A DNA stretch of 64,000 nucleotides from Monilinia fructicola. Its lineage: Eukaryota > Ascomycota > Leotiomycetes > Helotiales > Sclerotiniaceae. Shown here piece by piece: positions 45,417 through 56,915 of this stretch. The DNA is taken from contig VICG01000001.1 of the NCBI GenBank assembly GCA_008692225.1, positions 2,146,001 to 2,210,000 on the forward strand, in the 5' to 3' direction. Numbering within the stretch: position 1 is the first letter of the stretch; every line of letters starts with the position of its first letter. Made by a program: the position numbers and the translations under genes. The notes below the pieces were generated by a model that saw only the letters and a list, made by a program, of their open reading frames with translations, was not told the origin of the DNA and made no database searches.

Positions 45417-48153
45417 ATGAACTCTCGGAGGATGAACTCTCAACTTCCATCCCGAAATAAAAAAAAGCCTGGCAAGGTCCGAGTACCGCATGATCAGCGG
45501 CAAAGAAATCCCAAATCTTGCGACCGTTGCAGGCATCGTAGAGTGCGTTGTGAACGACCATCGTATGTAGAAGATCAGCCTTGCCAGGCTTGTGTAGAAG
45601 CCCAGGTGCAATGCACATCTGACTCCCCGCGAAGGATTCGAGTTTATGGAAGTGTCGAGTCTCTCAGTTTACGTTTCCGCGTTCTTGAGGCGCTGGTTAA
45701 AGGGGTATTTCCAGGCAAGGATACAGATGATATCGACGTTCTATACGAGATTGCTGCAGAGCATCACATCACTCTACCGAAACTCACGGATGATACTCAT
45801 ACCCATACTCCCATCATGGACGTATTTTCAAAGATCCCAGAGGGTGTCGCCGCGGCATCACCTGCTCATTCCGATGGCAGTCAACAAACCATGAAAGATG
45901 AGCCGACACCAACAGTAAAATCAACAACCTTACCAAGTTCGCCTCAGGAAAGGCTTGTCCCAACATCCAGAGGCCAGACATCGCATTTTATTGGTCCTTC
46001 CTCAAGCTTCGGATTTGTGCTTACCACTCGTAGTTTTGCGGGGGAATATGCTGCGATATTGAGGGTCGTTGAGCCGAACCATCCAAGCCTGAAGTTGATG
46101 ATTGACTTTGCGGAATCAAAATGGAGTAAAGGTCTGGAACCAAATGTCACCGAAGAAAAACATACTGCGCCTGGACCAGCAGATCTCAAACCAGATACTC
46201 GCGTGCCTAGAAGCACCCACGTGATTCCAGTCATGACGGGTAAAGACTTCTCGCCCGAGGCGCCTCTGTCTTTACTTCTACCTACTCGGGAAATCGCAGA
46301 TATTCTGGTGAGGTCCTTCTTTCACCGGGTCCATCCAAATTTTATGATTTTTCGCCGTTGTGCTTTTGAACAGAGCTATAACTTGGTGTGGAACCAACTC
46401 AATGTTCAAGTACAAGATTTCGAACTCGGATTGCTATGTTGTGTTCTCATGGTCCTGGTACTTGGAGCTCAATCTCTTGAGCCACACGATGGTTTATACC
46501 TGGAAATGATCAGGCGCTATTATGATTGGGTGATGCATAAAGCTTCTGAGCTTCAGTGTTCGAGTGCATTGGCCAATGTTCAAGCTCTGCTCCTCTTACA
46601 ATTATATCAACACAGTATATCCGAACGCAACACAGCTTTTATGATGCTAGGGGCAGCGTCGAGAATGGCCACGAACCTTGGGATGCATCGAGAAGGAGCC
46701 ATCAAAAATCTCGATTCGTATGAGCAAGAGCTGCGACGTCGCATCTGGTGGACGATCTATGTACTCGAACATAATTCGTGCACCATACTAGGCAGACCCT
46801 GTGCTATCGATGATAGGGAGGTCAGCGTTCATTTTCCCAACGAAGATCTACTCGATGGTTCAGAGTGTGTCCCTATGGGATATGTCGAAAATTTGGTCCA
46901 ATTGACGAAAATCATGGCGGATATCAGTAGGCGCATGTATCCTCTCTCGTCGATACCAAATGAAGATTCAGAACGACAAAGGATCCATAACGCCAAAGTT
47001 CTACTGTCTGAATTAGAATCATGGCACCATAGATTGCCAAAACACCTTCGTCTCGACTTTCAGACATCATCGGCCAACCACATGCGAGCGATTTGTTTAC
47101 TTCATCTTCAATTCCATCTTACACAATCGCTCGTCGCTCGGCCATTTATCCTGCGGAAAGTAGCTGTACAAGTAGCTCGAAAAGTAGGAAAGCATGTTCG
47201 CTCTCAAGAACTTGATGATGAAGAACTTAAGCTGAGTTATAAATGCGGCCTCTTCTCCAAGCAAGCTATCATCCTCGCCCATCAACTGATTACTTCGGGT
47301 CAATTCAATGGCGTAACCTGGATGGATCCCTACTACGTATATCATAGTGTAATAGTTGTTTCCTTGGATTATCTCGCCAAAGATGAAAAAGGACACCGAC
47401 GAGGATATTTCTCGCAAAAAGGTCGTTTCGGATATGAAAAATGCGATGGACAACATTCGACTCTGTCCTCTCTATGCCATGCTGACTCAAGTGGGATTTC
47501 AACTCGCCGAAATCGTAGGCATTGTCGACAACCATGCATCCCGTGCACAATTTCAACAAATCGACGCCAGGCATCTGCAGCCCAACGTCCAAGGGATACC
47601 TGACCTGGATTTCAGTCCCGAAAACCCACAACAGAGTAGTATGGGAAATGTACTTGATTTCTATCTACAAAGCAGCCAGATCAATCTTCCATGGAAGGTT
47701 GCCTCGGATAGCTTCACACACCCCCCACAAGTCTCTGCTCCAATGATCGGCTCATTCCTGAACCGCGGCGTGAGTGTCATGGACGAGCAAGCCGTTGCCA
47801 CTGCTATGCCGACCATGCCGGGACAGATGCAACCGCAACAACCGTATATGAACTGGGCGACCGGATACGAAGTGATACCCTCGCAAACGCAATATGGAAA
47901 TTCGCAAGCAGGTCCACCGCCTGTCAATGGCAATGCTCATTCCCATGCTCATTTCGGAGGTTCCCAGCCAGGCTCATCACGTATTGGCAATGGCCATGGC
48001 CACGCTCGTTCGCAATATGAAAATACACCGCCCGTGGGCCCATCGCATGGCAATGGCGATAGGATTGGACATGCTCATGCCCACTTTAGAGCATACCAAT
48101 CGGGTCCATCGCCCAATGGCAACGGCAATTACGATATGCAGAGGAATACTTGA
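45417..48153 (+). CDS. Zn2Cys6 transcription factor with fungal_trans domain (apparent frameshift)
   Basis: The start at ATG 45417 gives a basic N terminus, then the zinc binuclear cluster SCDRCRHRRVRCE...CQACVEAQVQC at about residues 38-70 (spacing CX2CX6CX10CX2CX6C). A linker follows, then the fungal-specific regulatory domain (PF04082): REIADILVRSFFHRVHPNF, the diagnostic GMHREG region, and RRRIWWTIYVLEH with GRPCAI. The C-terminal third is Gln/Asn/Gly/His-rich with repeated HAHF-type units. Such proteins bind paired CGG triplets in promoters. No intron is needed. At 47386-47390 a run of five A shifts the frame: before it comes SLDYLAKDE, after it, in the next frame, DTDEDISRKK and NAMDNIRLCP, the expected continuation. 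With four A the protein would be about 911 residues; as written it ends at 47603. Confidence 0.88.
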
Positions 48154-48743
48154 TGGATCAGCACACGTGCGTATCTGAGCAGTCTTTCTTGTACAGGTGG
48201 TTCATGGATTCAAACGAGAGTCCATTGGAGTAGAGAGTTTCGGTTTCCTCCTCGGTTATATACAGTATATCCCTTTCTCACGCCCAAGCGACTAAGTGCA
48301 TTCATTGTTATAGAATGAGGAGCCAGGAGCCAGGAACCAGGAGCCAGGAGCCAGGAGCCAGGAGTTTGCGATCACAATGCAATATCGTGGAATTTGTAAC
48401 ACGACATTCATCAATGGTGGGAAAAGGGAGGGCGGCAAAATTACTCACGAGAGATGAGTGAAGGGGCTTGGGGAAACAGGTCGAAATACCGCAGTGTCTG
48501 CGTGCTAGAACCTGCGGCGAGTTCTGGCGTCTGTATATACCCCGCATCAAGGTCACTAGATAATATTTTCGCTTTACCATACAGGACGAGGTACATGCAT
48601 GTCATCAGCGGCAGGCAGTGGCACATGTGAATTCTTTCGGATATCTATCTGTGCAAAGTACAAAATACAAGGACAAGTACAAGTACAGCCATGATCTCAA
48701 TAAACCCCCTCTTCCCTCCCTACATCCAAACATGTATGGGCCC
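48154..48743. other. Intergenic region between convergent regulator and TERT
   Basis: No gene supported. It includes a 7-mer tandem repeat (48317-48364) and both 3' flanks. Confidence 0.5.
48317..48364. repeat. Tandem repeat, 7-mer AGGAGCC
   Basis: Seven copies, one with a single change (GGAACC). Confidence 0.9.
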
Positions 48744-51700
48744 TCACTTTCCATCACTCAGCTTCTCCTTCTCCTTCTCCTTCCCCTTCCCCTTCCCTTT
48801 TTCATACTCACCCAGCTCCCCCTCCAACCACTTCACCACGCCCACATATCCACTCTGCCGCTTCCTCAGGATCTCCAAAAAAGCACTCAGGCCCAATCTC
48901 CTCATTTCCCTCTTCGATACCTCACATTTGTACCCCGCGTATCGATCATCCTTGCCCTCTGCATGCTTCGCGCGCGCCTTCCCCCGCCGCCTACTCAAAC
49001 ACCAGCCCAACTCCAACAGATCCCCCACCGTCTTGATGACCAGTCCCCCCTTGGGTTTCTTCTTGATGGGTAGACATTTGATGTAGGCCATCATTTTGAT
49101 GGCGGATTCCGTGAAGGAGCTGTGGATGTTTTTGTGGACGGTTGCGAGGGAATTGTGGGTTGTGTCGAGGTACATGGGGTGGGTTTGGAGGGTGAGGGAA
49201 TCTGGGTGGGGAGGTTAGTGGGTTGGGGGTTTCATTTGAGGGGGTAGGGGGTGGGGATGGGGGTAAAAGGGAAGGAAAGGCAAAGCTGGGAAAGGGGTTG
49301 GTGAAGGCAGAAGAGATTTCGAGCGCCCGAGCAGAGATGAAGGGTTTTTGTGAAGAAGAGAATTGGCAGGCGATCACCAAGTATATTAAAAATCTCAATG
49401 AAATTCTCTCAAATAGAGCCAGCCAAAAAAAGAACAATAACATACAACAGTGGGGATTCGCTGGTGGTCACCCACCCAACTACTAATTCACCGATCTGAA
49501 GCTTGTGTATGGCAGAGCGGACGGGATGCCCAATTCTCTTCAGTCTATGGTCGTATGTGACTGAAAGGTGCTTTGTTTAAATTCATATTTACATATCCCT
49601 CTGGTGTCGTGGTTTTGGGAAATACATGAAGACATGATTTTAACACGAAGAAATGAAAATAACTTACTAAGAACTTTCCGGTGGAATGTCTTACCCGGAA
49701 TCCTAGAGTATTCGACCGTGAGGGAATCTTCTATTACTGTTTATGAATGAGTAAATGAATTCCTTGATATTTTGAAGGTAGAACAAATGAAACATGAACT
49801 CACCAAAATCTTTCCTTCTATCTCTGTCTCTTGCAATGTTCAAAGTCTTCATATCCACCAAATTACCACAGTAAGGAAACATCTTCTCGCCTACCACCCT
49901 CTTGACTTTCTTCCCATTGATCGTTACCTCGAAGTTGGTTAGTGTTTTGTCCGGATTTACACCTACTCCATATTCAGGTACTCCGTCGTGCATTATTTGT
50001 AAGAACCGCTTCGCGTGAATGGGATTAAGCGTTATGAGTAAGAAGTCATCGATCAATCTTAGCAGTAGACTCTCCCCAGATTGTAGAAAAGACAGATGTT
50101 TAGCCTCGAGATCTGCATAGAAGTAATTACAGAGTAGAGAGGAAAGAACTGAACCTTGTGGGATTCCTTCTTTTTGACGATAGAACTTTTTGCCAATTTT
50201 CACCATATTGAGTGAGATATGTTGAGCGAGGAGTTGGAGAAGAGAATTGGTATCACGAATTTGATTAACAATGTTTTCGACGAATATGGTATTCTTCTTA
50301 CCAATGGCTATATCGTTTTCGAGATCTTCATCGAAATTGTCGAGGTGATGGAGAGGTTTGGCATTTGATTTCCATCGTCGGATGGGTTTGTTTGGTGCAT
50401 TGGGATCAGTTGCATAAGCTTCCGTAGGCTTGATTTCAACATGTCTCGCGAATCTATACTCTGATTCGGAAGGAATGGTCTTCATGAGCTTTATAACTGC
50501 AGCTTGAGGGATTGTGTCAAATGCAGCTTGAACATCAACTTTGGCGAAAAAAAGTGGCCGTGTTGATGCATTGAGCGAGGCTTTGAAAGACTTGACCTTT
50601 TGATATAAATCGCCAACAGAGAAAAGTGTTGAACCAAGACGCGTCAAGTTGTTTTTCTACATAGATTAGTTTTCGTCAAACATGATTATCAACGGCCCTT
50701 ACCTTCTCGTGGGTAAGCACATTATGAATTGGTGTTAGCACGCTATTGATACTGGCACCCAGCATGTGTTTACTACCTTTCTGTACAGCTCTTCTTCTTA
50801 AATTCATAATTGGCCGCACACCACTTTCCTTGGGTATCAATCGCAACTGACTGAAGCCCAATGCTCGCGAAGCCAGTATCTGCTGGGCTTCTTCCAGCTT
50901 GACTTCCTCAAACATCTTTAGTTTCAAGGAAGCCAGAGCAGGTTCTGCCACCGATTTCCAAACATCATGACGAAAGAAAAACAGTCGCTGGCGATGAATA
51001 TTGGACTCGGTGACATGAAAATGTGATCGAATCAGTGGAATAAGAACCGAGTCAAACAAATAGTACAAAAATTCAACAAAGATTTCGCGCCGTTTTTCGA
51101 AATCAGTCACTGACAATTTGTGGTTTGGGATACCTAGTGTTCCTAGCCATTCAATCTCAGAAATCTAGCAAAAGTTAATGGACTGAAATCTACCAATGAT
51201 AGAAGAAGCCACCTTAAGTCCCTGCGTAACTTCGTGTAGTGACAAAACCTCAAATCTTCTCAGTCCAATGAAACAATCCACATTTTTATGGAAAATGCCT
51301 TCGTTATGTATCTGCACATCCCCCAGTGCCCCAAAATTCATGCGGTATTATGGTCCGAAGTACGGCACGACAGAAAGCAGATACATGAGCAGCGGGGGTT
51401 GCATGATCCATTAAATTCGGTTTTCGGGCTGGAATTGAAGGCATACTAGAAGGGGTTATGGTAGGGCTATAACCTTGGTCAGAACTTTGGGTTTCGAATG
51501 ATGTCAAGTTAGACGAAGGCTCCTCCTGTGATGCCGCTGTATTACCGTTTTGGTTCTTTTGATTCTATAGCTGTCAATGGGCGTTAATGAATTACAACAT
51601 AAAGACTCACCGGGCAATAATGTTCTAACAATTTATTGTACGAGCATCTAGAGTGCAGGATCTGTAACTTTCTGACCAGATCTTTGGCTTTTCCGCGAAG

Positions 51701-53186
51701 TCTTTTGGGAATTTTGATGGCCTTTTCTTCAGGATATTTTGAATCAATTTCCTCTTCGCGTAATGTGTAGTCTTTGAATGGCTGAACAGTTTCTCGATGA
51801 TCAACCTCTGAGGTAAAGACATTATGAAGACCAAACTGTCGAGGGAATATATACATTAGAATTCTGATGATATTTTTCCTGGGGTCTTCGACGACTCAGA
51901 CTAATGGAAGGATCATCATCATCTTGACATGAAAATCTATTGAAGATATCTACACACACAATAATCAATTTGTATCCAAAGCCATAGTACAAACGATTAT
52001 CTAGCACTTACGAATGTGTCTCAAACCAAACTGAACTTCACCCTGAGCATTCAAAGCAGCTTTTGCATATAACATTCGATTTCTTACGAAATTGATTTCC
52101 GCTGGCTTGTGAAAAAACACTTGGTTTGCTGCTTAGACTTTAAAACTTTCATAAGTTTCAGGAAATTTTGCATGAATTTTTGCAACTGTAATAGTTGGGA
52201 TTTCACCTAAAGGTTGACCTGTTTGCAGTCCTCAGCTAACATTTAGTCGACCAAACACATGAGAGCTCACCACTTAGTTGGTAATAACTACCATTTGTAT
52301 TTTCTAACTTGAGAAAAATACCACAATCAAGAATCAAATCACACATAACACGTTCTCCAGCTTTCCCTAGTAAAGCCAGAACATGAGGCCATGGCCAGGC
52401 TTTCATAGCTGTCACATGACTATTGGGATATATGGAATTAATTCCAGGTATGGAAGCCCTAAGATTCTCATCCCTATGAACAGAATGTGAACTGATATCT
52501 TTACGATATCCTTGACATAGTAAGTGTTGCAGCCTCCCATTTGATGATTTTGACTTTGAAAAAAGTAACCAGATAGCAAAATCAACAATCTGATGAGGTT
52601 ATTAGTAGTCTGAGACAAGAACATTCCTGGAGAAAGATTGTTGATAGCCACCCACCTCTGACTGAGAATAAACATCAGTACTACTTGAATTTGCAATGGT
52701 CGACACCGATGTATCTCCTCGTTGTGAAAAGGAATTCCACTCTTTCAATCTATCTTCCTGTGAAAGTCCATTATTTGATGACACACCTATCAATGTGCCA
52801 TCAAGAAAGTTACCCAGCACACGATCCTCATCGTTACCATCATCATTATCATCATTATCGTCATCGTCACCATCATCACCACCACCACCACCACCACGAC
52901 CAACTAGATCTTCAGTGTTTGCAGAAGTCTTGCGACCCACAGACAACAACTTCTTTTTGCGTACCTTTGAGGATACTGGAAGCTTTGATAGCAAATAATC
53001 TCGAAGTGATAACACGTCGGGGTAATACTTGGTCAACAAAGCTTGCTTAACAGGAGGATCCTTGTTGCGGAAGTCTCCCGAGACCTTTTGGCGTTTATTG
53101 TTGAGATCTGTGAGGCCAGTGCCAGTGCCAGTGGCAGCGCCAGCGCCAGCGCCAGCACGGTTTCTCTTTCTCTTCTTGCTAGCCAT
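48744..53186 (-). CDS. TERT: Telomerase reverse transcriptase (catalytic subunit)
   Basis: Minus-strand exons: 53186-52656, 52589-52271, (uncertain 52218-52207), 52128-52012, 51949-51611, 51564-51213, 51164-50703, 50656-49804, 49736-49668 and 49201-48744; about 1165 residues. A basic N terminus and acidic linker lead to the TERT RNA-binding domain (HATPAAHVSAFCRAVL, EFWGTG, FEVLSLHEVTQGLK, ISEIEWLG). RT motifs follow: T (FFFRHDVWKSV), 1/2 (LRLIPKESGVRPIMNLRRR), A (AKVDVQAAFD), B' (GIPQGSVLSSLL) and C (LLRLIDDFLLI). The thumb is EDSLTVEYSRIPGKTFHRKVL, then, across a 466-bp intron holding a 5S rRNA gene, THPMYLDTTHNSL. TERT extends telomeres on its RNA template in the nucleus. Single surplus bases at 51320-51324 (C5) and 51881-51884 (G4) break the frame, and a TAA at 52133-52135 needs an intron or is a defect. 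Conservation continues through all breaks. Confidence 0.93.
49425..49431 (-). terminator. Pol III terminator of the 5S rRNA gene (T7)
   Basis: Seven T on the minus strand, eight bases after the mature 5S 3' end; the usual RNA polymerase III stop signal. Confidence 0.8.
49440..49558 (-). rRNA. 5S ribosomal RNA, inside the last TERT intron
   Basis: 119 nt on the minus strand. It starts ACATACGACCATAG and ends CCCCACTGTTGTATGT, so the two ends pair as helix I. The conserved CATCCCGTCCGCTCT segment, and TAGTAGTTGGGTGGGTGACC followed by ACCAGCGAATCCC (internal control region, box C), are intact. The helix II/III arm carries CTGAAG and its complement CTTCAG, so base pairing is kept though this arm differs from what I remember of related fungal 5S genes. 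In filamentous ascomycetes 5S genes are dispersed and transcribed by Pol III from internal promoters. This copy has the same orientation as the host gene. Confidence 0.93.
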
Positions 53187-53994
53187 GTTAAGCACTTTAA
53201 CTTGTTGAGTTTTTTTTTTGCTCTTGGTTCACCGGTCAACCACACTGATCTTTCTTTAGAAAGTCTGTTCCTGGAGATCCCATAGACTAAATGTAGATCT
53301 TTCCAGCAAGATAAGTGAAGCAAGACTGCTAGTACCACACCAATTATGCAGCCTTATGAAAGGATACGCGGCTGGTATTGCGAAGGTGCTAAGGTGCTAA
53401 GGTGCTAAGGTCCTAAGATTAATGGTTTTGAAATTTTGAAATTGAATGAGCAATCCCTTTTTTCTTTGGGTAAATATTGAACACAACATAAGATTGAAGT
53501 TTCAACTTATAAATAAAGACTTCAAGTAAGGGTGTGTATCAATTATTGTAACAAGCAAGGAGTTGTTTCAATTGTGGTTGAACAAAACGAAATTGAAGGA
53601 GAAGGGAGAAGGGGGAATGGGGAAGGAGAGGGGAGGGGGGAAGGAGAGTCAGAAGGAAGAAGAAAGCCCGAAGTTTAACAAGAACTTCCCGTTCACTTCT
53701 TTCTGTCCTCCCTCGTTCCTTCTCTCCGAGGTCTCTCTTTCTCTTTCTCTCTCTCGCTCTCATTGGTTCTATACCCGAATGCATGATCGATTAGTTTTGT
53801 GATGAGATATCGATAAGCGATAAGACCTGAATTGGGTAGCGACCTAGTATTTATTGATATCAGATCCCAAGATTAATAAGGAAGGAAAGACTCGTTATTT
53901 AGAGAAAGAGTTAAGGGAGTAAAAGTTAAGGAAGGGATAAATGAATAAATATAAAAGAAAAGATTATTTATTTCTTACTAAAGTATTATTCTTA

Positions 53995-53995
<1 letters not shown>

Positions 53996-54092
<97 letters not shown>

Positions 54093-54115
54093 TATTATTA
54101 TTATTATTATTTATT
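53996..54115. repeat. (ATT)n microsatellite, ~120 bp
   Basis: About 38 triplets with one or two slips near 54091 and 54110. Confidence 0.95.
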
Positions 54116-54907
54116 AAGCCCTGGAGCTAGAGAGGGATATTGAAACGGATGTACAGTACAGTATGATAATTATCGATTAAATATATCATCGGCCCATTGG
54201 CTAACTACTGCCCGCGACAACCTTGGAACTATCCACGGCACAGAAAGGATGAACCAAACTCTCTTTGATGAATCATAAAGTCCATTCAATAATATGAAAT
54301 GCTCAAATTACATTTTGTACTGCACACTGCACAGTAGTACAAGTGCAAGCCAGTCTCTTTGTCTTTTAAGGTTCAAGGTCAAGAGAGAGCTTGACTGATT
54401 ATCGATCGGCCTTTTAAGGCTTTGTGATGATTCCGATGAGAGTTTGAGGATCAACCGTGTAAAGTACCGGTATTGTCGTCCTCGATTGCTCTACGGCCCA
54501 GTACGGGGTATATCTTCAAACCTTAAGCTTCTCAAACGTGAAAGCCATGAGGGATCATGGGGGATCATGGGGGCGGGGGTACGGTATGATATATTGCAGT
54601 GCAGAGTATGATTAAGTAAAAAGACCAACTGATGATCAAACTTTTTATGATTCTTCAATCTATTCTTGTGATAAATAAAGCCTTTGACTTTTACTCATTG
54701 TACTGTACAGTATGATCTTAAGCTTTTATTCATAACTTGATTTCAGATCTTTTGATTAATTTTATGAGCATTACTGAGTCGTGCCCGGGTCGATAGATAC
54801 CTAGTAGGTCCTTCCATTAGATAGATCATACATGGCTGGATGTATGAATTACTCTACTTTGTACAGTCAGTAAATCTATTGATTGGAATGGGAGAATGGA
54901 TTCATAA

Positions 54908-54985
54908 GTAGAGAGTAGAGAGAGTAGAGAGTAGAGAGTAGAGAGTAGAGAGTAGAGAGTAGAAAGGAGAGAGTAGAAAGGAGAA
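54908..54985. repeat. (TAGAGAG)n tandem repeat
   Basis: About eight 7-mer copies grading into AGAAAGGAGAG units. Confidence 0.85.
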
Positions 54986-55723
54986 AAGGAGTAGTGCAGA
55001 GTACCGAGTAGGTATCACAATCATAACAGAGTCGATGGTAGCGAGTAGCGAGTAGCGAGTAGCGAATACCAATAATGATACCGATACCAATACCAATCAA
55101 TCCCAATCCCAATCCCAATCCCATTCAATCCCATTCAATCCCAATCATACCAATCAATCCGAATACTTATTAGTCAGAACTTATTGTTACATGGGAGAGT
55201 CTCGAATAATGATCAAGTAGTCAAGCACTAAATAAACGGCAGAAAACTCGTTATATATATGCCGAGTATGTTATGTACGTAGTGACCGTCCACGGGTATG
55301 GATGGATATGTAGAACTACTTACTACAGTACTTATTACTTATTACTTGTTACTTGTTACTTGTGACTTATTACTTATTATACCGACTACTTATACATCAA
55401 ATTAGGTTCATCCTGATCATGAAACCACTATCCACGGGTGCTGGCTGCATACTCACTCGCACTAAGGGAATAGCGAATTCTCTTTTTGACTTGTGAATGA
55501 AATTCAATATCGTCATCCTTGAGATTTTCACTTACGCCATTGATCAAATCTCTCCGAACCCTGTAATTGGTATCATGCCTACCCAGTCAGATCTCACCAT
55601 CATTACCTATTGCCTTGATGGTCGAGATGATTTCGATTGATGGAGGGATTGATTAGCTTGTCGCTATCATTTGCGGAAGAGAGGTAGAGAGAGATACAGA
55701 GAGAGATACATACGGAGAGAGAT

Positions 55724-55846
55724 GCATACAGACAGGAAGACATACAGACAGGAAGACATACAGACAGGAAGACATACAGACAGGAAGACATACAGACAGA
55801 CAGACATACAGACAGGAAGACATACAGACAGACATACAGACATACC
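55724..55846. repeat. 16-mer tandem array GACAGGAAGACATACA
   Basis: About seven copies, the later ones shortened to GACAGACATACA. Uninterrupted tandem units, no spacers. Confidence 0.9.
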
Positions 55847-56424
55847 AACCACACTATGCCATATACTATACCATACTATACCAGTATGCTTACTATATTA
55901 TACATAGATGATCACATAACATCCATCTATCATCCATACATATATATACACATATATACACACATACATATACACATATATACACACATACATACACATC
56001 ATACTATACCAGACTATCTATCTTATTTCGATCTATCATACACATGAACACATATAACATCATACATTATACATACATACATATATACTAAGTACAGACT
56101 CATACTATACCATATCATCATCATACATACACACACATACATTGCCTACTAGGTACTTTTACCAGCCAATATCGTGCTTCTCTTCTCTACTTTACTTATC
56201 GAGTAGAATTGCTACGTACATATCATCTATGGATATCCATGAAGCTAATAGCTGGAGTTACTTGAATCACTTCACAATTATCCCATCCCATCCCATCACA
56301 TCCTATTCATCCATCCACCCATATCATACCACCACACTCACTCTTTCTAAACCTTTTTCCCTCTCCAGCTCATTACACTAAAACGACACGATCAAGTTGA
56401 AATCAACCCACTCATCCTGATTTC

Positions 56425-56458
<34 letters not shown>

Positions 56459-56915
56459 CATTCTCACTCTCACTCCCCATTCTCACTCTCCTTCAAACTT
56501 TAAAACTGGAAAAGCAACAACGTGAAGGTTTGTGGAGAAAATCCTTAAGCTATCCACCCCAAACACTAATCAACCTCTAACCCATAATTGATTGCAGTCC
56601 ATTCAATTGCATTGCATAACAACCCAACTACAACCACCTTCTCTCCCGCATTATATTATTATTACTACCTAGGTATTCTCAAAATACAATCATCTCCCAT
56701 CCTATAAGCCTTCGTTCAACGTCCTGCCACACACACCTTCGATTTGTCCTTCCATACGCGGAGAGCTCAAGGATAAGGTCCGTTGCTCAGACCAAACTAT
56801 CGAATCAGCTCCACGAGTTCCCAAGGGCCATTCAACTTCTGCCACAATTGTATGGTTCATCAGTAAACAATCACAGCATTGCCATCAGCCAGAATTAGAG
56901 CACAAGCTTAAACAG

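Larger units (their letters stand above)
53187..56915. other. Microsatellite-rich gene-free region
   Basis: 3.7 kb between the TERT and Rho GEF start codons (divergent). No gene supported. It contains a 9-mer AAGGTGCTA repeat (53388-53415), CT/GA-rich tracts (53580-53760), a long (ATT)n, (TAGAGAG)n, a 16-mer array, CA/TA runs (55930-56000) and CTCTCA repeats (56428-56480). The last 300 bp are the GEF 5' leader/promoter. Confidence 0.6.

Noticed and set aside
48991..49443. 150-codon minus-strand frame with a hydrophobic start
   Set aside because: It overlaps the TERT C-terminal exon and the intron; TERT conservation is in a different frame.
52412..52696. 94-codon frame within TERT
   Set aside because: Shadow of the TERT exon 52589-52271 in another frame.
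52656..53195. Upstream extension of TERT to 53195
   Set aside because: The codon there is GTG; the first ATG is at 53186.
55724..55846. Possible CRISPR-like array
   Set aside because: Repeats are directly adjacent with no spacers, and the DNA is eukaryotic.
55603..55907. Cys/Val/Ser- and Asp/Arg-rich repeat proteins on both strands
   Set aside because: Translations of the 16-mer tandem array; open in several frames because the unit lacks stops.
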